Assembly (NCBI RefSeq): GCF_019703835.1 | Contig: NZ_AP023055.1 | Coordinates: 372,001 to 436,000 of the forward strand | Direction: 5' to 3' | DNA: 64,000 nucleotides | DNA from: Thaumasiovibrio subtropicus | Lineage (GTDB): Bacteria; Pseudomonadota; Gammaproteobacteria; Enterobacterales; Vibrionaceae | Notes under the pieces: model-generated | What the model saw: only the letters and a program-made list of their open reading frames with translations | Database searches by the model: none | Told to the model about the DNA's origin: nothing | Made by a program: the position numbers and the translations under genes | Part shown: piece after piece, positions 1-9,200 of the stretch | Layout: every line of letters starts with the position of its first letter | Numbering within the stretch: the first letter of the stretch is position 1

Positions 1-2
1 TT

Positions 3-353
3 GATATTTTCGCCAAGGAAAATACTCCTTTGCTGGCTGCGACGGATGGGGTTGTTGTCTTTGCGACAGAGTTTGCCAAAAGTGGCTTAGTGATTGGCAT
101 TGTTGGCCCTAAGTGGCGCCTGCACTATTACGCGCATTTAAATGGCATGGTGGTGAAGCCGGGCGATTGGGTTGACCAAGGCGAAGTGATTGGTTTGGTA
201 GGGAAAACAGGGAATGCCGCCGGTAAACCCGCCCACGTGCACTACTCAGTGATGACACCGCTTCCTTATCCGTGGCGAATCACGACAGAAACACAAGGCT
301 GGAAAAAGATGTTTTATCTCAATCCAGCCGATGCTTTTACTGAGTGCGGATAG
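3..353 (+). CDS. M23 family metallopeptidase, C-terminal part (5' end outside window)
   Basis: The frame is open from the left edge, so the gene begins outside the window; a TTG at 30 is only an internal codon. The visible part starts with DIFA, which in M23 (lysostaphin/LytM-type) peptidases carries the zinc-binding Asp. It continues with GVVVFA, the HYYAHLN strand and the HVHYSV motif, whose HxH pair is a zinc ligand and catalytic base. Family members cut peptide cross-links of peptidoglycan in the periplasm. The N-terminus is not visible, so a signal peptide or membrane anchor cannot be judged. A degenerate repeat end (372-410) follows the stop. The family is sure; the exact role (divisome, recycling or standalone hydrolase) is unknown. 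Confidence 0.85.
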   Translation, partial: DIFAKENTPLLAATDGVVVFATEFAKSGLVIGIVGPKWRLHYYAHLNGMVVKPGDWVDQGEVIGLVGKTGNAAGKPAHVHYSVMTPLPYPWRITTETQGWKKMFYLNPADAFTECG

Positions 354-371
354 CCCTCGACGCACGAGAAC

Positions 372-410
372 GTTTCTGAATCCGGCGTCTGAAGGAGGCT
401 TGAGTGTACT
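372..410 (-). repeat. Degenerate end of the 265-bp interspersed repeat
   Basis: It contains TCTGAATCC followed by GAGGCTTGAGTGTACT, matching the left terminus (read inward) of the repeat seen in full at 23088-23352. It lies between the convergent M23 and methyltransferase genes, and its outer end touches the stop codon of the methyltransferase. Only one terminus is present and several bases differ. Confidence 0.6.
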
Positions 411-1245
411 AAGCCAGCGCACGGCAATGGACAATATAGCTGGATGTTTTTAACGTCCGGCTAATTTTCATTAGATAGTAGGTAAAGAGTCCCGCTTGTT
501 TCCATTCTTCAAAATCATTGTAGTAGGTGGTATTCACGACTTTGAGCTTTTCACACCATTGCTCTATTTCCATGGGATCATCTAATGCAAGCTTAAATCT
601 CGCCCCGGTGTGCTTGAGCGTGTCGTGACGGTGAGAGTTCTTGCACATCCACTGGTTCGAAGCATCGAAGAGAATTTCACAGCCTGAAAAGCGAGTTGCG
701 AGTTCGGTGATCACACGCTGTACTTCTGTTTTGTCAAAATAGAGGAGTACGCCTTCAATGGTGAACATAAACCGCGCGTCAGGGTGTGTTTGTTGTAGGG
801 TATCCATCCATTCACTATCAAACAGGGAGCCTTTAATGGCGATGTCTTCTGACACTGGCGAAATGTATTGTTCACGCAGGGTGATCACTTCCGGCAAGTC
901 GAGGTGATAGAAAGGCGGCGTGTACTTTAGCCTATCCTTTACGCGCTGGTAGCGAGCATCTAAGCCACAACCCAAGTTGACTATCACAGTGTTGTCATGG
1001 CGAGCGACAAACTCAACGACTTTCGCATCGAAGAATCGGGCACGAATAGCGCAGCCAATCGCACTGCGTTGTGAGTTTTTGAAAAACGAAAAGTCGTAGT
1101 CGAGCTTGTCGATCAATGTACACGCGACAGGATCGGAAAAAAAGGCATCCTTACGGCGGCTCTGCTGTGATTTCATGTATAAAGGGATAAACAATGTCTG
1201 CGCAACGCTATCGTCTAATCCTTTGTTATCTAGCTGGTTATCCAT
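409..1245 (-). CDS. Class I SAM-dependent methyltransferase, LCMT/Ppm-like (COG3315)
   Basis: 278 aa. The SAM-binding motif I is the VNLGCGLDARY stretch (about residues 89-99), preceded by an AIRARFFD helix. This is the layout of the leucine carboxyl methyltransferase/Tcmp-like family (COG3315), often annotated as polyketide O-methyltransferase. Further along are EGVLLYF and a C-terminal half ending close to the repeat at 372-410. The substrate cannot be inferred. The gene stands alone, convergent with the M23 gene. A Fur-like inverted sequence lies 29 bp upstream of the start (1274-1292), which would fit iron-responsive expression, but this is inference. The start ATG at 1245 is the first in the frame; no strong Shine-Dalgarno is visible. 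Confidence 0.8.
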   Translation of the reverse strand: MDNQLDNKGLDDSVAQTLFIPLYMKSQQSRRKDAFFSDPVACTLIDKLDYDFSFFKNSQRSAIGCAIRARFFDAKVVEFVARHDNTVIVNLGCGLDARYQRVKDRLKYTPPFYHLDLPEVITLREQYISPVSEDIAIKGSLFDSEWMDTLQQTHPDARFMFTIEGVLLYFDKTEVQRVITELATRFSGCEILFDASNQWMCKNSHRHDTLKHTGARFKLALDDPMEIEQWCEKLKVVNTTYYNDFEEWKQAGLFTYYLMKISRTLKTSSYIVHCRALA

Positions 1246-1273
1246 TCTTATTGCCTATAATTACATCACTACA

Positions 1274-1292
1274 AATAATAGTAATTCTCATT
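1274..1292 (-). promoter_or_regulatory. Candidate Fur box upstream of the methyltransferase
   Basis: Read on the minus strand this 19-mer is AATGAGAATTACTATTATT, close in pattern to gamma-proteobacterial Fur boxes (two overlapping GATAAT-like arms in inverted orientation). It lies 29 bp before the methyltransferase start, where a promoter would be. The match is by eye; the region is AT-rich, so a chance match is possible. Confidence 0.4.
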
Positions 1293-1709
1293 AATATAAA
1301 AGACCATGATGGATTTTGTAAATCTACGTACTTTTGTGAGGTGAGTCTTAGCCTTAGCTGAAGAAGCTATACCCCGTATCTTGAGGTGGCCTGAGAATAT
1401 TGCGCGCGCCCGTGTTTTGTATGTGGTCAGCTGTTTGATTTGCTTAATATTTCTCTTTAGAGAAAGTGCATTCGATTTTTGAGGTCAGTCGCATAACAAG
1501 AGCACTAACACGAGATCGTCAATACGCTCTGCGAGCTAGGTTCAAGCCTATCTCTTGGTTGATCGCTGCACGCATCTACTTTGAGTAGATTGCCGTCATA
1601 AAAGATAAAAGAGTGTGCAGTGATGGGCAAAAAATCAGTCAAGCTAGGTGATCTACTAATTCCGCATTCGAAGTCCCAGCCACTATATTGCACTTAAAGG
1701 AGAGTTTGT
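1293..1709. other. Intergenic region without a supported gene
   Basis: Holds a solo repeat end at 1376-1400 (ATCTTGAGGTGGCCTGAG) and an AT-rich stretch. ORFs of about 60 codons on either strand have no start signals or recognisable motifs. A frame ending in TAA at 1695-1697 just before the Shine-Dalgarno of the next gene may be debris of a small gene like those at 2476, 3441 and 4402, but no similarity could be shown. Confidence 0.5.
1376..1400. repeat. Solo end of the 265-bp interspersed repeat
   Basis: A single terminal inverted-repeat arm (ATCTTGAGGTGGCCTGAGAATA) with two or three mismatches to the arm at 23331-23352. No partner arm was found nearby. Confidence 0.55.
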
Positions 1710-2447
1710 GTGGACAATATCAAACAGCTTGTTTCTGAGAAACTAAAACAGTTAGAGGAAGCAGAAACAACCTATAAGTGGGAAGCGGAAGAAAAAGTGA
1801 ATAAAAGTGACTATAAGTTGTTTTATACTTTGACAGGATTTCTAGCCATAATTATAACTATAGTTATAATTATGGCTATATTTGTAAATGTTAGCCTCGG
1901 GAATGCACTACTTAACAACATACTAGGGTTGGTAATTATATCCACTCTTGTTTCTCTCTTCTTTTCATATGGCTTATATGTAAGTATATTGATAAAACCA
2001 AGCTATAAGTTCGAGTTAACCCGATATGGAATCAGAGGTATAGAAAGCTCAAATGTCGCGGAGTTCTGGCATCACTTAGGCAAGGTTATCGTTTGGGGAG
2101 GGATGATAGCTTGTATCGTGATCCTGTTTGTAGCAGGCCCGATGGCGTTTGCAGGAGCCGGTGGTAGCGCATTACTGGTCTTCTCTCTACGTAATCAAAT
2201 GGGTCGAGAAAAGCCTATTACAATTCTTTTTGGGAGTGAGATAAAAATTGAACACGAGAGAAAAACCAAAGATATATCTATAAATGACTGTCGTTATCGT
2301 GAATATGGCGACTATTATAAGTACTTTAAAGGCTTTATTTATTATGAAGAAAAGCAGTATAAAGAGATACTAGCTGAGATCGATAAATTAGGTACCAAGA
2401 TATACTATCCAGCTTTACGTAATCGTCAGAAAAAGCAAAGCCAATGA
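1710..2447 (+). CDS. Unknown two- to three-TM membrane protein, array copy 1 (intact)
   Basis: 245 aa from a GTG start preceded by AAAGGAGAG. The predicted order is a charged N-terminal helix (about 1-35, LVSEKLKQLEEAE), two hydrophobic segments (about 42-66 and 72-95), a soluble stretch with KFELTRYGIRG, a third hydrophobic Gly/Ala-rich segment (about 130-155, MAFAGAGGSALLVFSL), then a cytoplasmic-looking C-terminal half rich in Lys and Tyr. I do not recognise the family. It is the first of four tandem paralogues (1710, 2672, 3637, 4598), each but the last followed by a 60-64-aa gene. Tandem paralogues of small membrane proteins with no enzyme motif are typical of immunity arrays, but that role is inferred. 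Confidence 0.8.
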   Translation: MDNIKQLVSEKLKQLEEAETTYKWEAEEKVNKSDYKLFYTLTGFLAIIITIVIIMAIFVNVSLGNALLNNILGLVIISTLVSLFFSYGLYVSILIKPSYKFELTRYGIRGIESSNVAEFWHHLGKVIVWGGMIACIVILFVAGPMAFAGAGGSALLVFSLRNQMGREKPITILFGSEIKIEHERKTKDISINDCRYREYGDYYKYFKGFIYYEEKQYKEILAEIDKLGTKIYYPALRNRQKKQSQ

Positions 2448-2475
2448 ATCTTTACTCTAAGTCTATCCGTATCTG

Positions 2476-2658
2476 ATGTATAAACCCAATGAGGTCTTCA
2501 ATCAATCAGCGACACTTATTTCGATACAATATGGTGAGAGAAATGATCTAAGTTACTTAGTCCGAGCTGAAATGGGTTCGCGTGACTACCTTGTTAAACA
2601 CAGTTCTCCAGGTGAACACGCTAGCAAGAATCATCAAATTATGTTGTTCAGAGAATGA
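2476..2658 (+). CDS. Small conserved unknown protein, array copy 1
   Basis: 60 aa, soluble, with NQSATLIS, YGERNDLSYLVRA and GSRDYLVKH blocks shared with the copies at 3441 and 4402. It starts 28 bp after membrane-protein copy 1 and ends 13 bp before copy 2, whose Shine-Dalgarno begins right at its stop. The ATG lacks a clear Shine-Dalgarno, so translation may depend on reinitiation. This copy is four codons shorter at the C-terminus than the other two. I do not recognise the family. Near-identity of three copies at protein level shows they are real genes rather than chance ORFs. Confidence 0.65.
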   Translation: MYKPNEVFNQSATLISIQYGERNDLSYLVRAEMGSRDYLVKHSSPGEHASKNHQIMLFRE

Positions 2659-2671
2659 AAGGAGAGTTAGT

Positions 2672-3410
2672 TTGAGTGAGGTAAAAGAGGTTGTTTCTAA
2701 GAAACTGAAGCAGCTTGAAGAAGCAAAAGCTATTTTCACATGGGATGTTATGCCTATGCCGACTAAACAAGATCATAGGCGTTTTTGGATTGGTACTTTG
2801 TTTATCTCGATTGGAATGTTAATTTTTTTGTTCTTGGCAGCCATTATTTTATACATTCAAGATGATACTGTTTATGAAACCGTGTGGATAGTGATGTTTT
2901 TAATAGCATGGGGAGCTGCCTATTCTCTATTCATTTACATGGTCTATGTTGATGCAATTGTTTATTCATATTATAAATTTGAGTTAACTCTACATGGAAT
3001 ACGTGGTATTGAGAGATCAAGTGTTCCAGTGTTCTGGCATCACTTAGGTAAGGTTATCGTTTGGGGAGGGATGGTAGCATGTATAGTTATACTTTTGTAG
3101 CGGGCCCGATGGCGTTTGCAGGGGCCGGTGGTAGTGCGCTGTTGGTTTTTCATTGCGCAATAAAATGGGCCAAGATAAGCCTATTACAATTCTATTTGGA
3201 AATGAGATAAAGATTGAACATGAGAGAAAAACTAAAGATATGATAATAGTTGATTCTCAAAGAGGTGAATATGGTGACTATCGTAGATTTTTTCGGGAAC
3301 TATTTATTATGAAGGAAAGCAATATAAAGAGATACTTTCTGAGATCGAGAAATTAGGTACCAAGATATATTATCCGGCTTTACGTAATCGTCAGAAAACT
3401 CATAGCCAAT
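2672..3410 (+). pseudogene. Unknown membrane protein, array copy 2 (three frameshifts)
   Basis: Start is TTG 2672 after AAAGGAGAG, in the position used by the other copies. Compared with copies 1 and 4, one base is missing in the T run near 3094-3097 (CTTTTGTAG instead of a readable LFVAG), a second in the T run near 3147-3151 (LLVF then out of frame), and a third near 3300 (before the FIYYE-equivalent). Each loss is one base. The remaining reading frames still show FELTLHGIRG, WHHLGKVIVWGG, ITILFGNEIKIEHERK and a YYPALRNRQK-like end, so decay is recent. Truncated products from 2672 (to the stop at 3098) could still be made. Confidence 0.85.
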
Positions 3411-3440
3411 GACTCTTTACTCTAAGTCTATCCGCATCTG

Positions 3441-3635
3441 ATGTATGAACCCAATGAGGTCTTCAATCAATCAGCGACACTTATTTCGGTGCAGTATGGT
3501 GAGAGAAATGATCTAAGTTACTTAGTCCGAGCTGAAATGGGTTCGCGGGACTATCTTGTTAAACACAATTCTCTAGATGTGCACGCCAGTAAGAATCATC
3601 AAATTATGATATTTAGAGACCAAAAGGAGAGTTAG
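3441..3635 (+). CDS. Small conserved unknown protein, array copy 2
   Basis: 64 aa. Nearly identical to the copies at 2476 and 4402 (YEPNEVFNQSATLISV, GERNDLSYLVRAEMGSRDY), with a C-terminal LDVHASKNHQIMIF variant. The stop TAG overlaps the Shine-Dalgarno region of membrane copy 3, whose TTG start is at 3637, so the two are translationally coupled. Family unknown. Confidence 0.7.
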   Translation: MYEPNEVFNQSATLISVQYGERNDLSYLVRAEMGSRDYLVKHNSLDVHASKNHQIMIFRDQKES

Positions 3636-3636
3636 G

Positions 3637-4373
3637 TTGGATAAATTTAATGAGATTGTTTCCTCTAAACTAGAGAAATTAAAGGAAGCGGAGTCTAATT
3701 ATACCTGGGAGGCGAATAAAAAATACATAAAGGTGACTATAATTTCTTCTATGCTATGTTAGGATTTCTAACTTTTATGGTAATTATGATTATGATTATG
3801 ATTTTAATTTCTAATGTAAGCCGTGGAGATGAATCATATAATAACATGCTAGGTTTTCTTATTATAATTTCTGCTCTTTCACCTTTCTTTGTATATGGAT
3901 TATACGTAAGTATATTAGTCAAACCAAGTTATAAATTCGAGTTAACCCAATATGGAATCCGTGGCACAGAGAGATCTAATGTTCCAGAATATTTGCATTA
4001 TATAGGGACAGTCATTGTGTGGGGGGGTATGATTTTCTGTGTTGTCATCCTGTTTGTAGCGGGCCCGATGGCGTTTGCAGGTGCGGGTGGAAGTGCATTA
4101 CTGGTTTTTTCTTTACGTAATAAAATGGGTCGAGAAAAGCCTATCACAATTCTTTTTGATGAAGAAATTGAAATTGATCATGAGCGGAAAAATAAAGATA
4201 TGTCCATAAATGACTGTCGTTATCTTGAATATGGTGAATATTATAAATACTTTAAAGGCTTTATTTATTATGAAGGAAAGCAGTATAAAGAGATACTGGC
4301 TGAGATCGAGAAATTAGGTACCAAGATATATTATCCGGCTTTACGTAATCGTCAGAAAATTCATAGCCAATGA
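3637..4373 (+). pseudogene. Unknown membrane protein, array copy 3 (one frameshift near the N-terminus)
   Basis: The expected start is TTG 3637 after AAAAGGAGAG. The frame reads LDKFNEIVSSKLEKLKEAE and so on, then loses one base in an A run near 3728-3731 (ATAAAGG where ATAAAAGG restores frame). From ATG 3756 the frame is open to 4373 (205 aa), keeping all hydrophobic segments and the C-terminal domain but missing the first 40 residues. Either a shorter protein is made from 3756 or the gene is dead. The Gly-rich MAFAGAGGSALLVFSL segment and the IYYPALRNRQK end are intact. Confidence 0.8.
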
Positions 4374-4401
4374 CTCTTTACTCTAAGTCTATCCGTATCT
4401 G

Positions 4402-4596
4402 ATGTATGAACCCAATGAGGTCTTTAATCAATCCGCGACACTTATTTCAGTGCAATATGGTGATAGAAATGATCTAAGTTACTTGGTTCGAGCTCAAATG
4501 GGTTCGCGGGACTATCTTGTTAAGCATAATGCGCCGGGTGAACACGCCAGCAAAAATCATCAAATAATGCTATTTAGAGACCTTAAGGAGAATTAA
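4402..4596 (+). CDS. Small conserved unknown protein, array copy 3
   Basis: 64 aa, with the same blocks as the 2476 and 3441 copies (NQSATLISVQYGDRNDL, SRDYLVKH, GEHASKNHQIMLFRD). Its stop lies next to the TTG start of membrane copy 4 at 4598, with AAGGAG inside its last codons. Family unknown. The pairing of membrane gene, then small gene, three times over suggests a functional pair or a recombination unit of about 950 bp. Confidence 0.7.
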   Translation: MYEPNEVFNQSATLISVQYGDRNDLSYLVRAQMGSRDYLVKHNAPGEHASKNHQIMLFRDLKEN

Positions 4597-4597
4597 C

Positions 4598-5332
4598 TTG
4601 AATAATATTAAAGAGGTTGTTTCTATGAGGATAAAGTTGCTAGAGGAAGCGAAAGCTACTTATAGGTGGGAAGCAGAAAAAAAAGTATATAAGAGTGATT
4701 ACAAGTTTTTTTACATATCGATAGTGATGATGACCTTCATGATGGCCATGGTTATGGCTATGGTTATGGTTGTTAATGTTATTGATGGAAAAGAATTACT
4801 TGATAATATTCAGGTCGTTTTGACTTTAGCTGCTGTTTGTATGCCTATTTTTACATGCTTCTTTTATTACATTATACTGGTCAAACCGACCTATAAATTC
4901 GAGTTGACATGTTATGGAATTCGCGGTGTCGAAAGCTCAAATGTCGCTGAGTTTTGGCATCATTTAGGCAAGGCTATCGTTTGGGGAGGCATGATTGCTT
5001 GTATCGCTATCCTGTTTGTAGCAGGCCCGATGGCGTTTGCAGGAGCCGGTGGTAGCGCATTATTGGTTTTCTCTTTGCGTAATCAAATGGGTCGAGAAAA
5101 GCCTATTACAATTTTGTTTGGTGATGAGATTGAAATTGAACATGAGCGAAAAACCAAAGATATGTTTATAAATGATTGTCGTTATCGTGAATATGGTGAC
5201 TATTATAAACACTTTGAAGGTTTTATTTATTATGAAGGAAAGCAATATAAAGAGATACTTTCTGAGATTGAGAAATTAGGTACCAAGATATACTATCCGG
5301 CTTTACGTAACCGTCAGAAAAAGCATAGCTAA
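4598..5332 (+). CDS. Unknown membrane protein, array copy 4 (intact)
   Basis: 244 aa from TTG 4598 with AAGGAG seven to ten bases upstream. Same architecture as copy 1: charged N-terminal helix, Met-rich hydrophobic pair (about 40-95, MMAMVMAMVMVVNV), KFELTCYGIRG, a Gly/Ala-rich segment near residue 145, and a soluble C-terminal domain ending YPALRNRQKKHS. The transmembrane segments vary most among copies while the middle and C-terminal blocks are almost identical, suggesting gene conversion or diversifying pressure on the N-terminal membrane part. No small gene of the 64-aa family follows it. Confidence 0.8.
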   Translation: MNNIKEVVSMRIKLLEEAKATYRWEAEKKVYKSDYKFFYISIVMMTFMMAMVMAMVMVVNVIDGKELLDNIQVVLTLAAVCMPIFTCFFYYIILVKPTYKFELTCYGIRGVESSNVAEFWHHLGKAIVWGGMIACIAILFVAGPMAFAGAGGSALLVFSLRNQMGREKPITILFGDEIEIEHERKTKDMFINDCRYREYGDYYKHFEGFIYYEGKQYKEILSEIEKLGTKIYYPALRNRQKKHS

Positions 5333-5386
5333 ATCGAGCTTAAAATTATGTATATACTGGAACTTTTTGACAATGATTAAGAAGAA

Positions 5387-5569
5387 TTGAACGCAACATA
5401 TCCTCTTAATGAGTTAACAGCTGAAGATGTTGACATAATACTTGGCTTTGCGCTCGAGGGTAACTGTGCTGAAGTCTGCGCAGAGCAATTGAAAGAAATC
5501 GAACGAATCGTTGAGAGGTCATTTAGCACAGGAGAGGACTTCATTGTAATCACCGAGTTTGAAGACTAG
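5387..5569 (+). CDS. Small acidic protein of unknown function
   Basis: 60 aa from a TTG start with AAGAA upstream. It is markedly acidic (for example NELTAEDVDIILG near the N-terminus and EFED at the end), with two Cys (GNCAEVCAE). It has no signal peptide or TM segment and no recognised family. It lies between the membrane-protein array and the ankyrin gene on the same strand, so it may belong to the same immunity-type transcript. Small acidic proteins are common as inhibitors, but that is only a hint. Confidence 0.45.
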   Translation: MNATYPLNELTAEDVDIILGFALEGNCAEVCAEQLKEIERIVERSFSTGEDFIVITEFED

Positions 5570-5627
5570 GTGTTCAATGCTCTGATGTGGGACACGATAG
5601 AGTTGAAAACGTTGATATCAGGCCACC

Positions 5628-5659
5628 CAGAACAAGCATCTTGGGGTGGTTTGACTATA
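5628..5659. repeat. Solo end of the 265-bp interspersed repeat
   Basis: AACAAGCATCTTGGGGTGG followed by TTTGACTATA matches the right terminus of the repeat with few changes. The element ends a few bases before the GGAG Shine-Dalgarno of the ankyrin gene, so it forms part of that gene's leader. Confidence 0.65.
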
Positions 5660-5673
5660 GGGAGTAACTTTAA

Positions 5674-6174
5674 ATGGCAATTGAGATGTTTGAAGCGATC
5701 ATGGAAGATGACTTTGAAGAAATCGCTAATCTAAGCGAACATGGTTTCGATATTCAAGAAATCTCTCAAAAAGAGAACTGGACCTATCTACATACCTCAC
5801 TAAAAAATATCAGATATAAACCATCGCCCAAGATGCTGCAATTCTTAATTGACTCAGGGCTAGACGTTAACTTGCAAGATTGCTTTGGCGCAACACCGTT
5901 GCAATATGCCGTTCAAAATAGACACAGAGAGTGCGCGCGGGTGTTACTCGAAAACAACGCTAATCCAAATACCCTTTGTGAAGATGGAAGAAGCCCCTTA
6001 AAGTCGTCGTATAGTGGAAGTAACGTAGACCATGATGTTATTGAATTGCTTATCAAGCATGGGGCCGATGTTTTTGATGTAGGAACCGGCAGTATTTCGA
6101 CAAAAGACCTAGCGTTGGAACAAGCAGAAGTAAGACAAGACGAAAAGCTCGAAGCAATTTTTTCTAAGTTTTAA
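5674..6174 (+). CDS. Ankyrin-repeat protein
   Basis: 166 aa from ATG 5674 with GGAG 11 bases upstream. After an N-terminal helix there are three to four ankyrin units at about 30-140: LHTSLKNIRY, then SGLDVNLQDCFGATPLQYAVQ, RVLLENNANPNTLCEDGRSPL and VIELLIKHGADVF. There is no signal peptide. Ankyrin proteins are frequent among immunity proteins of polymorphic toxins and type VI effectors, and this one closes an island of array genes, so immunity is a reasonable guess; a general binding role cannot be excluded. Two inverted repeats follow the stop. Confidence 0.8.
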   Translation: MAIEMFEAIMEDDFEEIANLSEHGFDIQEISQKENWTYLHTSLKNIRYKPSPKMLQFLIDSGLDVNLQDCFGATPLQYAVQNRHRECARVLLENNANPNTLCEDGRSPLKSSYSGSNVDHDVIELLIKHGADVFDVGTGSISTKDLALEQAEVRQDEKLEAIFSKF

Positions 6175-6175
6175 T

Positions 6176-6248
6176 CCAAGAATCACCTGAGTGTGATTCT
6201 TGGGTCGTAATACTTATTGCGATGGTGCTCGCCATTTTAATGGCGAGC
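6176..6248. terminator. Two hairpins between the convergent ankyrin and AsmA genes
   Basis: First stem CCAAGAATCAC (6176-6186) pairs perfectly with 6193-6203. Second stem GCTCGCCATT (6227-6236) pairs with 6239-6248 over a two-base loop. Neither has a long T run on the plus strand. They lie between two stop codons, so termination in both directions is likely but not textbook. Confidence 0.6.
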
Positions 6249-6254
6249 GCGTTG

Positions 6255-9200
6255 TCATCCCTGCCAAATCTCTTGGCAGAAGGCGGAGCCATCGGGGTGG
6301 ATAGGGCGCTCAAAGAGCCAGCGCAGTGGAGATATCACTGGACTGGTGGTAAAGCGTATCGACGTCTCAAAGATGGCGGACCAAGGGACATTAAAATCAA
6401 AGTCTTCAAATGAGCCTTGAATTTCAATGGGGGTTTGTAGGCCGAAAATCTGAGCGCGTTTTGAGCGAGGGGCAAGATAAAGCGCAAAGTCGCGGTTTGC
6501 ATAGCTAGCGTTGAATCTGCCGTTCACTTGGATTCTGGATGTATCTAGCAGAAGCTCGCGTTGGGTCATCTCGCCTTGAGTGATATCAATACCTGCGGCA
6601 ACGCAGTTCAGCAAGGATGTTTCCTCATCGGTAAAGCTGGGTAAAATCGCATTGGTAAGGCTCACTGCCCAGAGGTCAATCAAACCTGCATCATAGGCTT
6701 TTGGCCAAGCGGCGAAACCGATAAAGCCATTCGCATTGTTCATGAGGGTATCGGGTGAGTTGGCTAAGCTAGAAAGCTGAAACCGGGTGCTTAGCGTGCC
6801 ATACATAGAGGTGTCAGGATCGCGTCGACGCGCAATGATGCCATAATCAAAGGTATCCAACTCGCCTTGTAAGCGAATATCGAACATCTCACCTTCAGCT
6901 CGGATTTGTGACTCGATCGTGACACCGCCACCCGGTATGTTGATATGAAGTGGTGCAACGGCGAGTTGACCATCTTGAAGTGTCAGGTTGAGTTCGCCTG
7001 CGCCCAGCCAGTCTTTACCCGAGCGTACTTCATCGACATTGACCGCAAGGTTAACCTCTGCCCAGTGAAGCCCCTCTGGGCTAACCACTGGCACAGCCTG
7101 TTGATCTATTGGCGTCGACGTCGCTTCTTCTTTGAGCCACGCTTGCCAATTTTCTGTCTTGAAATCATCAAGTTGAATATAAGGGGCGCTGAGCTGTAAG
7201 CCTATCTGAGGGACAAGGTTGTCATTTTCTGGCGGTAGAAAATGGCCGTTACCCGTTAAGTGGCTTTCATTTACTGTGAGTTGAAGGTCATCAAGGTAAT
7301 AACCGTCATTGCGTGTACTCAAATGGGTTGAAAGCGAAAGTGGGCCATAAGGCGGCAAGTCGACACCAGTGAAGGCGTTCAGGGTAGAAAGGTCAGGAAG
7401 CGAAAGGTGTAACGCCATTTGTAGATCATGGATGGTGAGTGGGAATGCCATGGTAGATTTAGCGCGAATATCGAGTTCACCCAGTTTAACGTCCAATTCG
7501 AGCGGTATGGTATTGCGGCCATCGTTAATTTGTTTCAAGGATAGCGAGTTGACTTGGATAGACACTGGCAGCGACTGCGCTTCGCCTGTCACTATCAAAT
7601 GAGTTTGACTATTTGGCCCAGTAACGAAATGGCCGTTGTTAACGTCAATTGTGAGTGCATGATCTGAAAAGGCATCGTTTAGCCTCAGGTATCCGCCTGT
7701 CATCTCGAGAGTCAGGTCTGCATGCTCCATCAGCTCAATCAGGGTACGGCCTTGTAATGCTAGGGCTAAGGAAGCACTGTTTAGCGTCATCTCTATATCA
7801 TCACGGCCTGCAATATCGAACGCTTCCAGCATGGAACTAATATTAGGATCATTCACACCAATATTTAGTTGCGCGCTTAGTTGGTGGCTACTCAACGCGA
7901 GACTGATGTCGCCTTGGTAGTGGCTACCAAGGTAGTGGGCAGAAAAGGGGGAGGTTGCCATCTCGCCGTCTCTTACTTTCCCCTTGAAACGCAGTTGCTT
8001 AATCGTTTGCTGTTCCCATTGCAGGTGCTTGACGTGGAGGTTGATATCGGCATCCGCAATGACTATCTCTTCTGGCAATAATGGTAAATCGAGATTTACC
8101 CCTTGGGTGGGAATGGTCTGCTCTACCTGAGGCAGGTGTTCGTCTTCAAGAAACTGCGCGAACTGGCTAAAGTCGAGGCGGCTAAATGCGGCGTCAAATT
8201 GAAGAAATGGGCGCGAGGTGCTCGGTTTCCAGCGTAAAGCGAGATCGCCGCGAGTATCCAGCAGGGCGATATCCGGCATAGAGAAGTGTATTTCATCATC
8301 CAGATAAACCAGTTGCCCTTGTAATGAGAGGTCACCGGTCAGGGTTTCCGTTGTGCCCAACCAACGGCCCAATAATGCGATGTTGTCGCTGGATGCACTG
8401 AAGTTAAAATGGCTGCCGTTTTGCCAGCGGGTTTGTTTGAGTAAACCCTCACCTGTGATATTCAGCGCAGGGCTTTCTAACTTAATCGCTGCTTGCCAAT
8501 CCTGGTTCATGATGACGTCATTCAAGGTGCCCGCTTGAAAGGTAAACGTGGCGGGCGTACCCAAGATTTCACCTTGAAGATGTGATTGGAAGGGACGGTG
8601 CATGCCACCGGTTAAACGCGCTTCTGTAATGGCATAGTGTGCTTGTGCGCCCCAATCGACAAATGCATTGTCGATTTCGAGGGATAGCGCACTGTTGTTT
8701 AGCCACTCTTTTAAACTGACACCGTGTGTTTGCAGGGCCAACTCTGCGTGAGTTAGGTGCCCCTTGGCGTAATACATGCCTGTTAGCCAGCCGGCCATGT
8801 CGCCTAATGGCGAGTCTGTTGCACCTAGAGTCATAGAGAGTGCTGGCACCCAGTTCGTCGCGTCGATTTCGGCGGCACCTTCAAAACGCACGTTGGCGAT
8901 GTTGGCGTTGACCGGTACCTCTAATATCCCTTCGCGACCATTAACGTGTAACGCGAGCTCTTCGACTGGCGTACCAAGCCCTAAGATCTCACCGATTTTA
9001 ATCGAAAGAGACGTTGAGGTTTCCTTAAGCCAGCGGTCAAGTGCCAATTGTAGTGGTGATTTCTGTGGTTCATCGCTAGAGAATGCACGCATCATTGGCA
9101 TAGGTTCGGGTTGCAACCAAGGGCGCAAATCGATGTAAGGAATGTTGAGGTGGCCGTCAATATGGTTGTGGTTACCTAACACAATCGCGAGCTTGCCATC

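Noticed and set aside
1505..1693. 62-codon minus-strand ORF upstream of the array
   Set aside because: No start signal or motif, and it lies opposite the presumed leader of the array.
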